Shown here: positions 40,550 through 50,438 of the stretch, one piece after another
Layout: every line of letters starts with the position of its first letter
Position numbering within the stretch: the first letter of the stretch is position 1
Source of the DNA: Streptomyces bluensis
Lineage (GTDB): Bacteria > Actinomycetota > Actinomycetes > Streptomycetales > Streptomycetaceae
Length of the DNA stretch: 64,000 nucleotides
Assembly: GCF_014650715.1 (NCBI RefSeq)
Contig: NZ_BMVM01000007.1
Location: 124,001 to 188,000, forward strand
Reading direction: 5' to 3'
Made by a program: the position numbers and the translations under genes
Notes under the pieces: model-generated
Database searches by the model: none
Seen by the model: the letters and a program-made list of their open reading frames with translations, nothing else
What the model was told of the DNA's origin: nothing

Positions 40550-42838
40550 GTGCGAAGAACCCGCATCCTCACGGCCGTACTCGCCCTGTCGGCCGGCCTG
40601 CTCGCGGGCAGCCCGCCCGCCCTGGCCGCGGGCACCGAGAAGGTGTCGGTCGCCGCCGACACCTACACCTGGAAGAACGCCCGCATCGACGGCGGCGGCT
40701 TCGTCCCCGGCATCGTCTTCAACCGCAAGGAGAAGAACCTCGCGTACGCCCGCACGGACATCGGCGGCGCCTACCGCTGGATGGAGTCCTCGAAGACGTG
40801 GACCCCGCTGCTCGACTCGATCGGCTGGGACAACTGGGGTCACACGGGTGTCGTCAGCCTCGCCTCCGACACGGTCGACCCGAACAAGGTGTACGCGGCC
40901 GTCGGCACGTACACCAACAGCTGGGACCCGAAGAACGGTGCCGTGCTCAGGTCCTCCGACCGGGGCGCGACCTGGCGGAAGGCCGACCTGCCGTTCAAGC
41001 TGGGCGGCAACATGCCCGGCCGCGGCATGGGCGAGCGTCTCGCGGTCGACCCGAACAGGAACAGCGTGCTGTACCTGGGCGCGCCCAGCGGCAAGGGCCT
41101 GTGGCGGTCGACGGACTCAGGGGCCAACTGGTCCCAGGTGACGAACTTCCCGAACGTCGGCAACTACGTGCAGGACCCGTCCGACACGAGCGGCTACGCG
41201 TCCGACAACCAGGGGATCGTCTGGGTCACCTTCGACGAGTCGACGGGCTCGTCCGGCAACGCCACGAAGACGGTCTACGTCGGGGTCGCCGACAAGGACA
41301 ACGCGGTGTACCGCTCGACGGACGCGGGCGCCACCTGGTCCCGGCTGCCCGGCCAGCCGACCGGCTATCTGGCCCACAAGGGCGTCCTCGACGCGAAGAA
41401 CGGCTACCTGTACCTGGCGTACAGCGACAAGGGCGGCCCGTACGACGGAGGCAAGGGCCAGCTGTGGCGGTACGCGACGGCGACCGGCACCTGGACGAAC
41501 ATCAGCCCGGTCGCGGAGGCCGACACGTACTACGGCTTCGCCGGCCTGACCATCGACCGTCAGAAGCCGGGCACGGTGATGGCCACGGCCTACAGCTCCT
41601 GGTGGCCGGACACCCAGATCTTCCGCTCCACGGACAGCGGCGGCACCTGGACCAGGGCGTGGGACTACACGTCGTATCCCAACCGCTCGAACCGCTTCAC
41701 GATGGACGTCTCGTCCTCGCCCTGGCTGACCTGGGGCGCGTACCCGTCACCGCCCGAGCAGACCCCGAAGCTGGGGTGGATGACGGAGGCGCTGGAGATC
41801 GACCCGTTCAACTCGGACCGGATGATGTACGGGACGGGCGCGACGATCTACGGCACTGAGAACCTGACGCGGTGGGACAGCGGCACCCAGTTCACCATCA
41901 AGCCCATGGTGCAGGGTCTGGAGGAGACGGCGGTCAACGACCTGGCCTCTCCCCCGTCCGGTGCCCCGCTGCTCAGTGCGCTCGGCGACATCGGCGGCTT
42001 CCGCCACACGGACCTCACGAAGGTCCCCTCGATGATGTACACGTCCCCGAACTTCACGACGACCACCAGCCTGGACTACGCCGAGTCGAACCCGGGCACG
42101 GTCGTCCGGGTGGGCAATCTCGACTCGGGTCCGCACATCGCGTTCTCGACGGACAACGGCGCCAACTGGTTCGCGGGCACGGACCCGTCGGGCGTGAGCG
42201 AGGGCGGTACGGTCGCCACGGCCGCGGACGGCAGCCGCTTCGTGTGGAGCCCGACAGGGACGGGCGTGCAGTACACGACGGGCTTCGGGAACTCGTGGTC
42301 GGCCTCCAGCGGAATTCCGGCGGGCGCGATCGTCGAGTCCGACCGGGTCGACCCGAAGACCTTCTACGGCTTCAAGTCGGGCAAGTTCTACGTCAGCACG
42401 GACGGCGGCGCGACCTTCGCCGCGTCGAACGCCACGGGGCTGCCGAGCGGCGACAGCGTCCGCTTCAAGGCGCTGCCCGGCACTAAGGGCGACATCTGGC
42501 TGGCGGGCGGCGCGGCCGACGGGGCGTACGGGCTGTGGCACTCGACGGACGGCGGCGCCACCTTCACCAAGCTCTCGGGCGTCGAGCAGGCCGACACCAT
42601 CGGCTTCGGCAAGGCGGCACCGGGCGCCTCCTACCAGACGCTCTACGCCAGCGCGAAGATCGGCGGCGTCCGGGGCATCTTCCGCTCCACGGACAAGGGC
42701 GCGACCTGGACACGCGTCAACGACGACGCCCACCAGTGGGGTTGGACGGGGGCCGCGATCACGGGCGACCCGCGGGTCTACGGGCGGGTGTACGTGTCGA
42801 CGAACGGGCGTGGGGTCGTCTACGGCGACATCGCGTGA
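40550..42838 (+). CDS. Secreted GH74 xyloglucanase
   Basis: This 762-residue protein is read from the GTG at 40550 after GGAGAGGA. The signal peptide ends ALAAG near residue 32. Two seven-bladed propeller domains follow. The two catalytic Asp regions are visible: YARTDIGGAYRW near the N-terminus and ALGDIGGFRH near the middle. Several Asp-box-like SSTDGG/STDSG turns recur. No carbohydrate-binding module is attached. It cuts the xyloglucan backbone that coats cellulose, complementing the neighbouring cellulases, and is probably co-regulated by CebR through the GH48 promoter. Confidence 0.94.
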   Translation: MRRTRILTAVLALSAGLLAGSPPALAAGTEKVSVAADTYTWKNARIDGGGFVPGIVFNRKEKNLAYARTDIGGAYRWMESSKTWTPLLDSIGWDNWGHTGVVSLASDTVDPNKVYAAVGTYTNSWDPKNGAVLRSSDRGATWRKADLPFKLGGNMPGRGMGERLAVDPNRNSVLYLGAPSGKGLWRSTDSGANWSQVTNFPNVGNYVQDPSDTSGYASDNQGIVWVTFDESTGSSGNATKTVYVGVADKDNAVYRSTDAGATWSRLPGQPTGYLAHKGVLDAKNGYLYLAYSDKGGPYDGGKGQLWRYATATGTWTNISPVAEADTYYGFAGLTIDRQKPGTVMATAYSSWWPDTQIFRSTDSGGTWTRAWDYTSYPNRSNRFTMDVSSSPWLTWGAYPSPPEQTPKLGWMTEALEIDPFNSDRMMYGTGATIYGTENLTRWDSGTQFTIKPMVQGLEETAVNDLASPPSGAPLLSALGDIGGFRHTDLTKVPSMMYTSPNFTTTTSLDYAESNPGTVVRVGNLDSGPHIAFSTDNGANWFAGTDPSGVSEGGTVATAADGSRFVWSPTGTGVQYTTGFGNSWSASSGIPAGAIVESDRVDPKTFYGFKSGKFYVSTDGGATFAASNATGLPSGDSVRFKALPGTKGDIWLAGGAADGAYGLWHSTDGGATFTKLSGVEQADTIGFGKAAPGASYQTLYASAKIGGVRGIFRSTDKGATWTRVNDDAHQWGWTGAAITGDPRVYGRVYVSTNGRGVVYGDIA

Positions 42839-42852
42839 GCTGAGCGCGGGGG

Positions 42853-42881
42853 GGGCGCGTGCCGGACCTCGGCACGCGCCC
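42853..42881. terminator. Bidirectional terminator after GH74
   Basis: GGGCGCGTGCCG (42853-42864) pairs perfectly with CGGCACGCGCCC (42870-42881) around GACCT, in the 50-base gap between two convergent genes. Confidence 0.9.
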
Positions 42882-42888
42882 TCGGCTC

Positions 42889-43464
42889 CTACGTCACCGA
42901 CCACTGCCCCGTGTGGTCCGAGAACCCGGAGTTCATCGCGAACTGCAGGCTCACGATCTTCGAGCCCTTCGGTACCTGGAACACGATCCAGCCCAGGGCC
43001 TTCTCCCCCTTGGGCAGACTCAGGTCCGATGCCATCGCCGGGCCCGCGGCGATCTCCCCGAACCACGCGTCGAACCGCTGCCCGTCGCTGTCGGCGGCCT
43101 TCGCCCCGTTGCCGGGGCTGTCCGCGTAGACCTTGCTGCCGGTGTTCACCAGCTCGAACTGAGCGGCGGCCCAGCGCTTGCCGTCCGGGGGGACGTTGAT
43201 CTCGTCCGCGCCCTTCGCGGTGGGCAGCCACTTCTTCAGCGTGACGTCGAGCTGCTCGCCGCCGGTCCCCTTCAGGGCGAGGGTGTCACCGACCCCGGCC
43301 GTCCTGTCCGCCGTGCGCGTGGCTCCGGCCTTCTCGTCGGCGGCCGTCCGGGGGGCGGCCTTCGGCTGGGTGGTGACGGTGTCCTCGCCGGTTCCGCAGG
43401 CCGTGAGGGCGAGCAGGCCGGCGGCGGTGAGCCCGACGACGGTGGTGTGGATGCGGGTGCGCAT
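42889..43464 (-). CDS. DUF4352-type lipoprotein
   Basis: This 191-residue protein starts at the ATG at 43464. The signal sequence ends in the lipobox LLALTACG with Cys23, so it is lipid-anchored outside the membrane. A Thr/Ala-rich spacer is followed by an immunoglobulin-like domain (VGDTLALKGTGGEQLDVTLKKWL, FELVNTGSKVYADSP, LGWIVFQVPKGSKI) of the DUF4352/telomeric-repeat-like group seen in Gram-positive surface proteins. Such domains mediate protein contacts; no enzyme function is expected. It is the only gene between the GH74 and PL11 genes. Confidence 0.8.
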   Translation of the reverse strand: MRTRIHTTVVGLTAAGLLALTACGTGEDTVTTQPKAAPRTAADEKAGATRTADRTAGVGDTLALKGTGGEQLDVTLKKWLPTAKGADEINVPPDGKRWAAAQFELVNTGSKVYADSPGNGAKAADSDGQRFDAWFGEIAAGPAMASDLSLPKGEKALGWIVFQVPKGSKIVSLQFAMNSGFSDHTGQWSVT

Positions 43465-43632
43465 GGTCCCCTCAGATCTCGATGAGGCAGGGACGTTATC
43501 ACCGAACTGTCTGATTTGCCGGGACCAGTGGCCCGGCAGAGACACGCTCACGAAGGTCGCGGCCGCGTGCACGTCACACGCAGCCGCTCCTCCGCATCCT
43601 CGCTCTTCAGGTGTTTCAGGTGTTTCAGCGGG

Positions 43633-45498
43633 TCACGGCGTGTAGACCGCCGGGCGGGGTGCTGTCGGCATGCCGTTGCCGAGGAAGAAGCTGGGGTGCG
43701 GGGGCTGGTTGTAGGCCACGTTCTGCCAGGCCAGGCCCGTGCGGTACATCGTGTCGTGCAGCAGGGTCGTGATCTTCGTGCTCGTCTCGATCGGTGTGGA
43801 GTAGATCCGCAGCGCCGCGTTGTCGCTGGTGCGCCAGACGACCTCCTCGCGCCAGTCGCCGAGGATGTCGCCGGACAGGGCGGGGGTGGACTTGGTGCCG
43901 TTGCCGGAGGAGACGCCGGAGCCGGTCAGCAGGCGGGTGTCGGAGGACGTGCCGTACTTGTCGATCCGGGTGCCGTCGAGCAGTTCACGCACCGGGTCGC
44001 CGTCCCACCAGGCCAGGAAGTTGACGGAGGACGGCTCGCGGCCCTTGGTGGCGCCGGCCTCGTCGCGGATGCTGCTGTCGGAGGCGGACCACATCTCGGC
44101 GCCGTCGTTGCCGGCGTAGATGTCCCCGGCGACGCCCCGGCCGTTGTCGCAGCAGGCGTCGAGCTTCCAGCGGACCGCGCCGCCGGCCGGGTTGATGTAG
44201 AGCGCGGCGGGCTGCGACGTGGACTCGGAGACCTTGTAGTACTCCAGGCCCGGCGTCGACGGGTCGAGGTCGCCGAGGTGCTGGGCGTCGCCGTGTCCGG
44301 TCTTCGTGGTCCACAGGCCGTTGCCGTTGTCGTCGACGGCCATCGCGCCGTACACGATCTCGTCCTTGCCGTCGTTGTCGACGTCCCCCACGGACAGGCT
44401 GTGCGAGCCCTGGCCGTCGAAGCCCTTGCCGCTGTTGGTGGAGGAGTTGGTGTCGAAGGTCCAGCGGCGCGTGAAGGATCCGTTCCGCCAGTCCCAGGCC
44501 GCGATCACCGTACGGGTGTAGTACCCACGGGCCATGATGAGGGAGGGGCGGGCGCCGTCCAGGTAGGCCGTGCCCGCGAGGAAGCGGTCCACGCGGTTGC
44601 CGTACGAGTCGCCCCAGGAGGAGACAGTGCCACGGGCAGGGACGTAGTCGACGCTCGCCATCGCCTTGCCGGTCTGGCCGTTGAACATCGTCAGGTACTC
44701 GGGGCCGGTCAGGACGTAGCCGCTGGAGTTGCGGTGGTCGGCCGAGGAGCTGCCGATCACGGCGCCGGTGCCGTCCTTCGTGCCGTCCGCGGTCTTCATG
44801 GCGACCTCGGCCTTGCCGTCGCCGTCGTAGTCGTACACCTGGAACTGGGTGTAGTGGGCTCCTGAGCGGATGTTGCGGCCCAGGTCGACGCGCCACAGAC
44901 GGGTGCCGTCGAGTTTGATGCCGTCGATGATCGTGTTGCCGGTGTAACCGGACTGGGAGTTGTCCTTGGCGTTGGTGGGCTGCCACTTGAGGACGAATTC
45001 GAGGGCGCCGTCACCGTCGAGGTCACCGACGGAGGCGTCGTTGGCCTCATAGGTGTAGGCAACGCCGTCGGGGGTGGTGCCGCCCGCGGGGGCGCTGATC
45101 GGTACGTCCTTGTAGCCGGTGCGGAACTGCACCGCGTGCACCGAGTCGCTCTGCTCCACGCCGTTCACGATCGCGCGGACCGTGTAGTCGGCCTGGGCGG
45201 GGGCACCGGAGTGGAAGTAGTTGGTGGAGCCGGTGATCGGGGTCGAGTTCACCTTCGTGCCGGCGCGGTAGACATTGAAGGACACGTTGCCGGGGTCGGT
45301 GCCGAGCCAGCGCCAGCTGACCAGGTTGCCGCTGTCGGTGTGCACGCTGACCACGCCCCGGTCGAGCGCCTCGACCTGCCGGGCGGCGGCGGCCTCGGCC
45401 GGGCCGGTGGTGAACGTGGTGAGTCCGGCGGCGGCGAGGACGACGGCCGCCGCCATGGTCAGGACCTTGCGTCTGCGGTGCCTGTGCGGGTGCTGCAC
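43633..45498 (-). CDS. Secreted rhamnogalacturonan lyase (PL11)
   Basis: This 621-residue protein is read from the GTG at 45498, eight bases after GGAGG. The signal peptide has a His/Arg-rich start (QHPHRHRRRK) and ends near PAEA. A fibronectin-like N-terminal part (VSWRWLGTDPGNVSFNVYR) leads into the eight-bladed PL11 propeller with repeated calcium-type motifs (DLDGDGALEFVLKW, DYDGDGKAEVAMK, DVDNDGKDEIVYG, DILGDWREEVVW). It cleaves the rhamnogalacturonan I backbone of pectin outside the cell. A small direct repeat CAGGTGTTT lies just after the stop. It adds pectin attack to the cellulase/xyloglucanase set. Confidence 0.95.
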   Translation of the reverse strand: MQHPHRHRRRKVLTMAAAVVLAAAGLTTFTTGPAEAAAARQVEALDRGVVSVHTDSGNLVSWRWLGTDPGNVSFNVYRAGTKVNSTPITGSTNYFHSGAPAQADYTVRAIVNGVEQSDSVHAVQFRTGYKDVPISAPAGGTTPDGVAYTYEANDASVGDLDGDGALEFVLKWQPTNAKDNSQSGYTGNTIIDGIKLDGTRLWRVDLGRNIRSGAHYTQFQVYDYDGDGKAEVAMKTADGTKDGTGAVIGSSSADHRNSSGYVLTGPEYLTMFNGQTGKAMASVDYVPARGTVSSWGDSYGNRVDRFLAGTAYLDGARPSLIMARGYYTRTVIAAWDWRNGSFTRRWTFDTNSSTNSGKGFDGQGSHSLSVGDVDNDGKDEIVYGAMAVDDNGNGLWTTKTGHGDAQHLGDLDPSTPGLEYYKVSESTSQPAALYINPAGGAVRWKLDACCDNGRGVAGDIYAGNDGAEMWSASDSSIRDEAGATKGREPSSVNFLAWWDGDPVRELLDGTRIDKYGTSSDTRLLTGSGVSSGNGTKSTPALSGDILGDWREEVVWRTSDNAALRIYSTPIETSTKITTLLHDTMYRTGLAWQNVAYNQPPHPSFFLGNGMPTAPRPAVYTP

Positions 45499-45596
45499 GG
45501 TGGATACCTCCGGTGGGGACAGACGGGTGTCTGTTCCCACAGTTGCCGCTGGTGCGGGGCAAGTTGCCGGGGTAGCGAGCTACGGCGCTTGTGCAG

Positions 45597-46343
45597 TCAC
45601 ACGTCCGGCTTCCTGAAGGCGCGCAGGGAGAACTCCGGGTCGGGGCGGGGGCGGTCCTGGTCGGGGAGGGCCGCGAGCCGTGCGGCGTAGGGGGCGGCGC
45701 GCGGGTCGCCGGGCGGCAGCGTGACGAACCAGCCGCGCCGCAGGTCGGCCAGGGCGCGCCGGGGGCTGCGGCCCTGCCCACGGCCCGGGAAGCGCGCCTG
45801 CCCGGCCGGGCGCAGACCGTGCCCGGCGGCGTGCTCCTCGACGGCCGCCGCGGCGTCCAGGGCCGGGGTGCGCGGACGGGTGGCCAGCACGGCGTCGATG
45901 TCGCTGCCCACGTTGTGGGAACGGGCCTTGTCGACGGTGGTGACGTACACACCGCCGGGGCTCAGTACACGGGCGCACTCGCCGACGATGGCCCGGGCGT
46001 CGTCCGGACTGTCGACGAGGTGCAGCAGCCACACGCTGCTGACGGCGTCGAAGGCGTGGTCGGGGAAGGGCAGTTGACGGCTGTCCGCGAGGACGACGGC
46101 GCCCGGCAGCCGGTCGGCGGCCCGGCGCGCCATCCCGTACGTCAGATCGACGCCCGTCACCCGCAGGCCGGGCCGCGCGGCCGCGTACCGCCTGGTCACG
46201 ATGCCGGTGCCGCAGGCCACGTCGAGCAGACTGCGCGCGCCCTCGGGCACGAGGCTCAGCACGGCCTCCGCGGCCGCCTGCGCGCGGGGCTCACCGCCGC
46301 GCAGCACGTCGTACCGCTCGGCCTCCTTGTCGTAGTCCAGCAC
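45597..46343 (-). CDS. Class I SAM-dependent methyltransferase
   Basis: This 248-residue methyltransferase has SLLDVACGTGIVTRRYA as motif I, LRVTGVDLTYGM as motif II and FDAVSSVWLLHLVDSPDDA as motif IV, followed by RVLSPGGVYVTTVD. It belongs to the UbiE/MenG-like Methyltransf_11 group. The substrate is not evident. It starts 3 bases after the pterin dehydratase stop, so the two genes form an operon; a shared pathway is possible but not clear. Confidence 0.9.
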   Translation of the reverse strand: MLDYDKEAERYDVLRGGEPRAQAAAEAVLSLVPEGARSLLDVACGTGIVTRRYAAARPGLRVTGVDLTYGMARRAADRLPGAVVLADSRQLPFPDHAFDAVSSVWLLHLVDSPDDARAIVGECARVLSPGGVYVTTVDKARSHNVGSDIDAVLATRPRTPALDAAAAVEEHAAGHGLRPAGQARFPGRGQGRSPRRALADLRRGWFVTLPPGDPRAAPYAARLAALPDQDRPRPDPEFSLRAFRKPDV

Positions 46344-46346
46344 GGC

Positions 46347-46652
46347 TCAGCTCGCACCGTGGCCCGGGGCGAGCTGCTCCACCCGGCGGGCGAGTTCGAA
46401 GTCGCGCTCGGTGACGGCGCCGCCCACGCTGTGGGTGTTCACGGTGAGCGAGACGGTGTGGTAGCCGAGGGTGAGGTCGGAGTGGTGGTCGAGCTCCTCC
46501 TGTACCTGGGCGATGTGCACGACCATCGACGTCGCCGCGAAGTGCGAGCCGAGCCGGTAGGAGCGGGCGATCCGGTCACCGTCCAGGGACCAGCCCGGCA
46601 GTTCCGCCAGCCGGTCCTCGATCTCCTTCGGGGACAGGGGTTCGAGATGCAT
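46347..46652 (-). CDS. 4a-hydroxytetrahydrobiopterin dehydratase (PCD/DCoH)
   Basis: The protein has 101 residues, the normal length. The segment EELDHHSDLTLGYHTVSLTVNTHSVGG holds the catalytic His residues of pterin-4a-carbinolamine dehydratase, and ELPGWSLDGDRIARSY is the usual N-terminal strand. The enzyme removes water from 4a-hydroxy-tetrahydropterin, recycling the cofactor of aromatic amino-acid hydroxylases. No hydroxylase gene is nearby. It is the first gene of a two-gene operon with the methyltransferase. Confidence 0.94.
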   Translation of the reverse strand: MHLEPLSPKEIEDRLAELPGWSLDGDRIARSYRLGSHFAATSMVVHIAQVQEELDHHSDLTLGYHTVSLTVNTHSVGGAVTERDFELARRVEQLAPGHGAS

Positions 46653-46976
46653 GAGGACGCTCCTTCCATGACGTCGGACTCCCTCTCCCAGCCTGCCACA
46701 GACGGGCCATGAAGTCCCTGGTCAGACGGGGGGGAGGTGAAGCCGGGGGCGTTCGGGAGCGCCCTGGCACCACGGTTCGGTCACGCGACCGACGTCCCTC
46801 CCGCGTGGAGACCCCGTCTCCCCGTCGGCATGGGGACGTCAAGTACCGTCGGTCTCAAACGGACTGAGTTACCGTCATTGGGCCCCACCGGGCCTGCCCG
46901 AGCCGTTCGACCCCATGGGTGTTCGCGTGAAACATGACACACTGCTTGTGTACGTCGGCACGTGGGGAGGCGTGGC
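46653..46976. other. Divergent intergenic region
   Basis: The 324 bases between the pterin dehydratase and the DUF5753 regulator hold no ORF with normal codon use. A hairpin GGAGAC/GTCTCC stands at 46805-46819, and GGGGAGG (46964-46970) is the ribosome site of the regulator. I see no convincing promoter hexamers. Confidence 0.6.
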
Positions 46977-47840
46977 GTGAGTGAGCGGCGCCCCGCGCCC
47001 ACCGTGGGTCAAGTGGTACTCGGGCGGCGGTTGCAGGAGTTGCGGGAGGTCGCCGGGCTGAAGCGGGAAGAGGCGGCGCGGGTCCTCAGGGTGGCCCCGG
47101 CGACGGTACGGCGCATGGAGAAGGCCGAGGTCGCGCTCAGGATTCCCTACGTACAGGTGCTGCTGACCACGTACGGCGTGGCGGAGAGGGACGTCGCCGC
47201 GTTCGTGGCGCTCGCCGAGGATGCCAACCGGCCCGGCTGGTGGCAGCGGTACCACGACGTGCTGCCCGACTGGTTCAGTCTGCACGTCAGCCTGGAGGGC
47301 GCGGCCCAGGTGATCCGGCAGTACGAACCGCACTACGTGCCCGGCATGCTCCAGACCGAGGAGTACGCGCGCGCCGTCATGGAGGCCGGGACGGTCGGGC
47401 AGAGAGTGCCGGAGTCGATCGAACGGCATGTGTCCCTGCGCATGGCCCGGCAGAAGCTCCTGACCCGCGACGACCCGCCCCGGCTGTGGGTGATCATGGA
47501 CGAGACGGCGCTGCGGCGCCCGGTGAGCGTCCGGCCCGAGGTGATGCGCCACCAGCTCGACCGGCTCCTCGACGTGATGGACCGGGCCCATGTCACGCTC
47601 CAGGTGGCCGAGTTCAAGGCCGGCCCGCATCCGGGGACGTACGCGCCCTTCGTCCTGTTCCGCTTCGTGGAGCCCGAGCTGCCGGACGTGGTGTACAGCG
47701 AGTACCTGACCGGCGCCCTGTACCTGGACTCGCCGCGTGAGGTGGTCACGCACCTGGAGGCGCTGGACCGCATGGCCGCCCAGGCGGCCACCGCCGACCG
47801 CACCAGGGAACTTCTGCGCGAGTACCGCGACAGGTACTGA
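46977..47840 (+). CDS. Helix-turn-helix regulator with DUF5753 domain
   Basis: This 287-residue protein starts at the GTG at 46977, six bases after GGGGAGG. Residues about 15-70 are an XRE-type helix-turn-helix (LQELREVAGLKREEAARVLRVAPATVRRMEKAE). The rest is the DUF5753 domain (YEPHYVPGMLQTEEYARAVM, RMARQKLLTRDDPPRLWVIMDE, PGTYAPFVLFRF, YLDSPREVVTHLEALDRM). Streptomycetes encode dozens of these, usually next to a small DUF397 partner; none is found here. A role in development or antibiotic control is typical of the family. Confidence 0.93.
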   Translation: MSERRPAPTVGQVVLGRRLQELREVAGLKREEAARVLRVAPATVRRMEKAEVALRIPYVQVLLTTYGVAERDVAAFVALAEDANRPGWWQRYHDVLPDWFSLHVSLEGAAQVIRQYEPHYVPGMLQTEEYARAVMEAGTVGQRVPESIERHVSLRMARQKLLTRDDPPRLWVIMDETALRRPVSVRPEVMRHQLDRLLDVMDRAHVTLQVAEFKAGPHPGTYAPFVLFRFVEPELPDVVYSEYLTGALYLDSPREVVTHLEALDRMAAQAATADRTRELLREYRDRY

Positions 47841-47870
47841 CTCCCGCCCCTGTTCGACACAGGCCAAGCC

Positions 47871-49736
<1,866 letters not shown>

Positions 49737-49779
49737 CGCTGTCCCCTTCCGCCAGGGCGCTTCCTACTCCAGCAAAAAA

Positions 49780-49800
49780 CTTGAGTGGAGTAATGTCAAT
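49780..49800 (-). promoter_or_regulatory. HAIR-like HspR operator overlapping a TTGACA -35 box
   Basis: On the minus strand the 21 bases read ATTGACA, seven bases (TTACTCC), then ACTCAAG. The HspR consensus is CTTGAGT-N7-ACTCAAG: the right half is perfect and the left half keeps TTGA. The left half also contains TTGACA, a consensus -35 box. This suits heat-shock repression of the dnaK gene by HspR. Confidence 0.7.
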
Positions 49801-49820
49801 GCCGCCTGCCCGGAAACGAC

Positions 49821-49849
49821 GATGCCGCGCCCCTACGGGACGCGGCATC
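49821..49849 (-). terminator. Terminator of the OsmC gene
   Basis: GATGCCGCG (49821-49829) pairs with CGCGGCATC (49841-49849), with inner pairs CCC/GGG around TAC. It lies 17 bases beyond the OsmC stop and just upstream of the dnaK control region. Confidence 0.85.
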
Positions 49850-49865
49850 CGCGGAGCTACAGGCG

Positions 49866-50291
49866 TCAGGCGAGCTTCGCCGACAGCGTGATCGTGGTCC
49901 CCGTGAGCGCCTGGCTCACCGGGCAGTTGGCCTTGGCGTTCTCCGCGGCGGCGACGAAGGTGTCGTTGTCGATGCCCGGGACCGTGCCCTCGACGGTGAG
50001 GTGGATACCCGTGATGCCCTCACCCGGCTGGAAGGTCACGTCGGCCGAGGTGACGAGCTTGGCGGGCGGCGTACCGGCACCGGCGAGGCCGTGCGACAGC
50101 GCCATGGAGAAGCAGCTGGAGTGGGCGGCGGCGATCAGCTCCTCGGGGCTGGTCTTCCCGTTCGCCTGCTCGGCGCGCGACGGCCACGACACCGGCTGCT
50201 GGCCGATGCCGGAGGAGTCGAAGGTCACGACGCCGTTGCCCTCAAGCAGGTTGCCTTCCCACACGGTGTGTGCGGAGCGCGTGGTTGCCAC
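49866..50291 (-). CDS. OsmC-family peroxiredoxin
   Basis: This 141-residue protein has the two reactive cysteines in AAAHSSCFSMALSHGL (Cys60) and ENAKANCPVSQAL, the hallmark of OsmC/Ohr thiol peroxidases. The N-terminus ATTRSAHTVWEGNLLEGNG fits the OsmC subgroup more than Ohr. It reduces organic peroxides in the cytoplasm, often under osmotic-stress sigma factor control in streptomycetes. It is a single gene between hairpins at 49821-49849 and 50372-50393. Confidence 0.94.
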   Translation of the reverse strand: MATTRSAHTVWEGNLLEGNGVVTFDSSGIGQQPVSWPSRAEQANGKTSPEELIAAAHSSCFSMALSHGLAGAGTPPAKLVTSADVTFQPGEGITGIHLTVEGTVPGIDNDTFVAAAENAKANCPVSQALTGTTITLSAKLA

Positions 50292-50371
50292 GGTTCTTCC
50301 TTTCGCGAGCGGTCCCGATGGGGGTACCCCGGGTTCCTGTGCCCCATCCGATCACACTCTGGCGCGCCGCA

Positions 50372-50393
50372 CCCCGAAGACCGGCCCTCGGGG
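50372..50393 (-). terminator. Hairpin after the phosphodiesterase gene
   Basis: CCCCGA (50372-50377) pairs with TCGGGG (50388-50393), inside a wider CACCCC/GGGGTG context. It is 46 bases beyond the phosphodiesterase stop on the minus strand and upstream of OsmC. Confidence 0.6.
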
Positions 50394-50438
50394 GGTGAAC
50401 GGCAGGCGAGCAGCTGGGGCCCTTCTGATGGAATCGGC

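Noticed and set aside
37358..40843. Very long minus-strand frame (1161 codons) opposite GH48
   Set aside because: It is the usual antisense shadow of a high-GC gene; GH48, read on the plus strand, has a ribosome site, signal peptide and all domain motifs.
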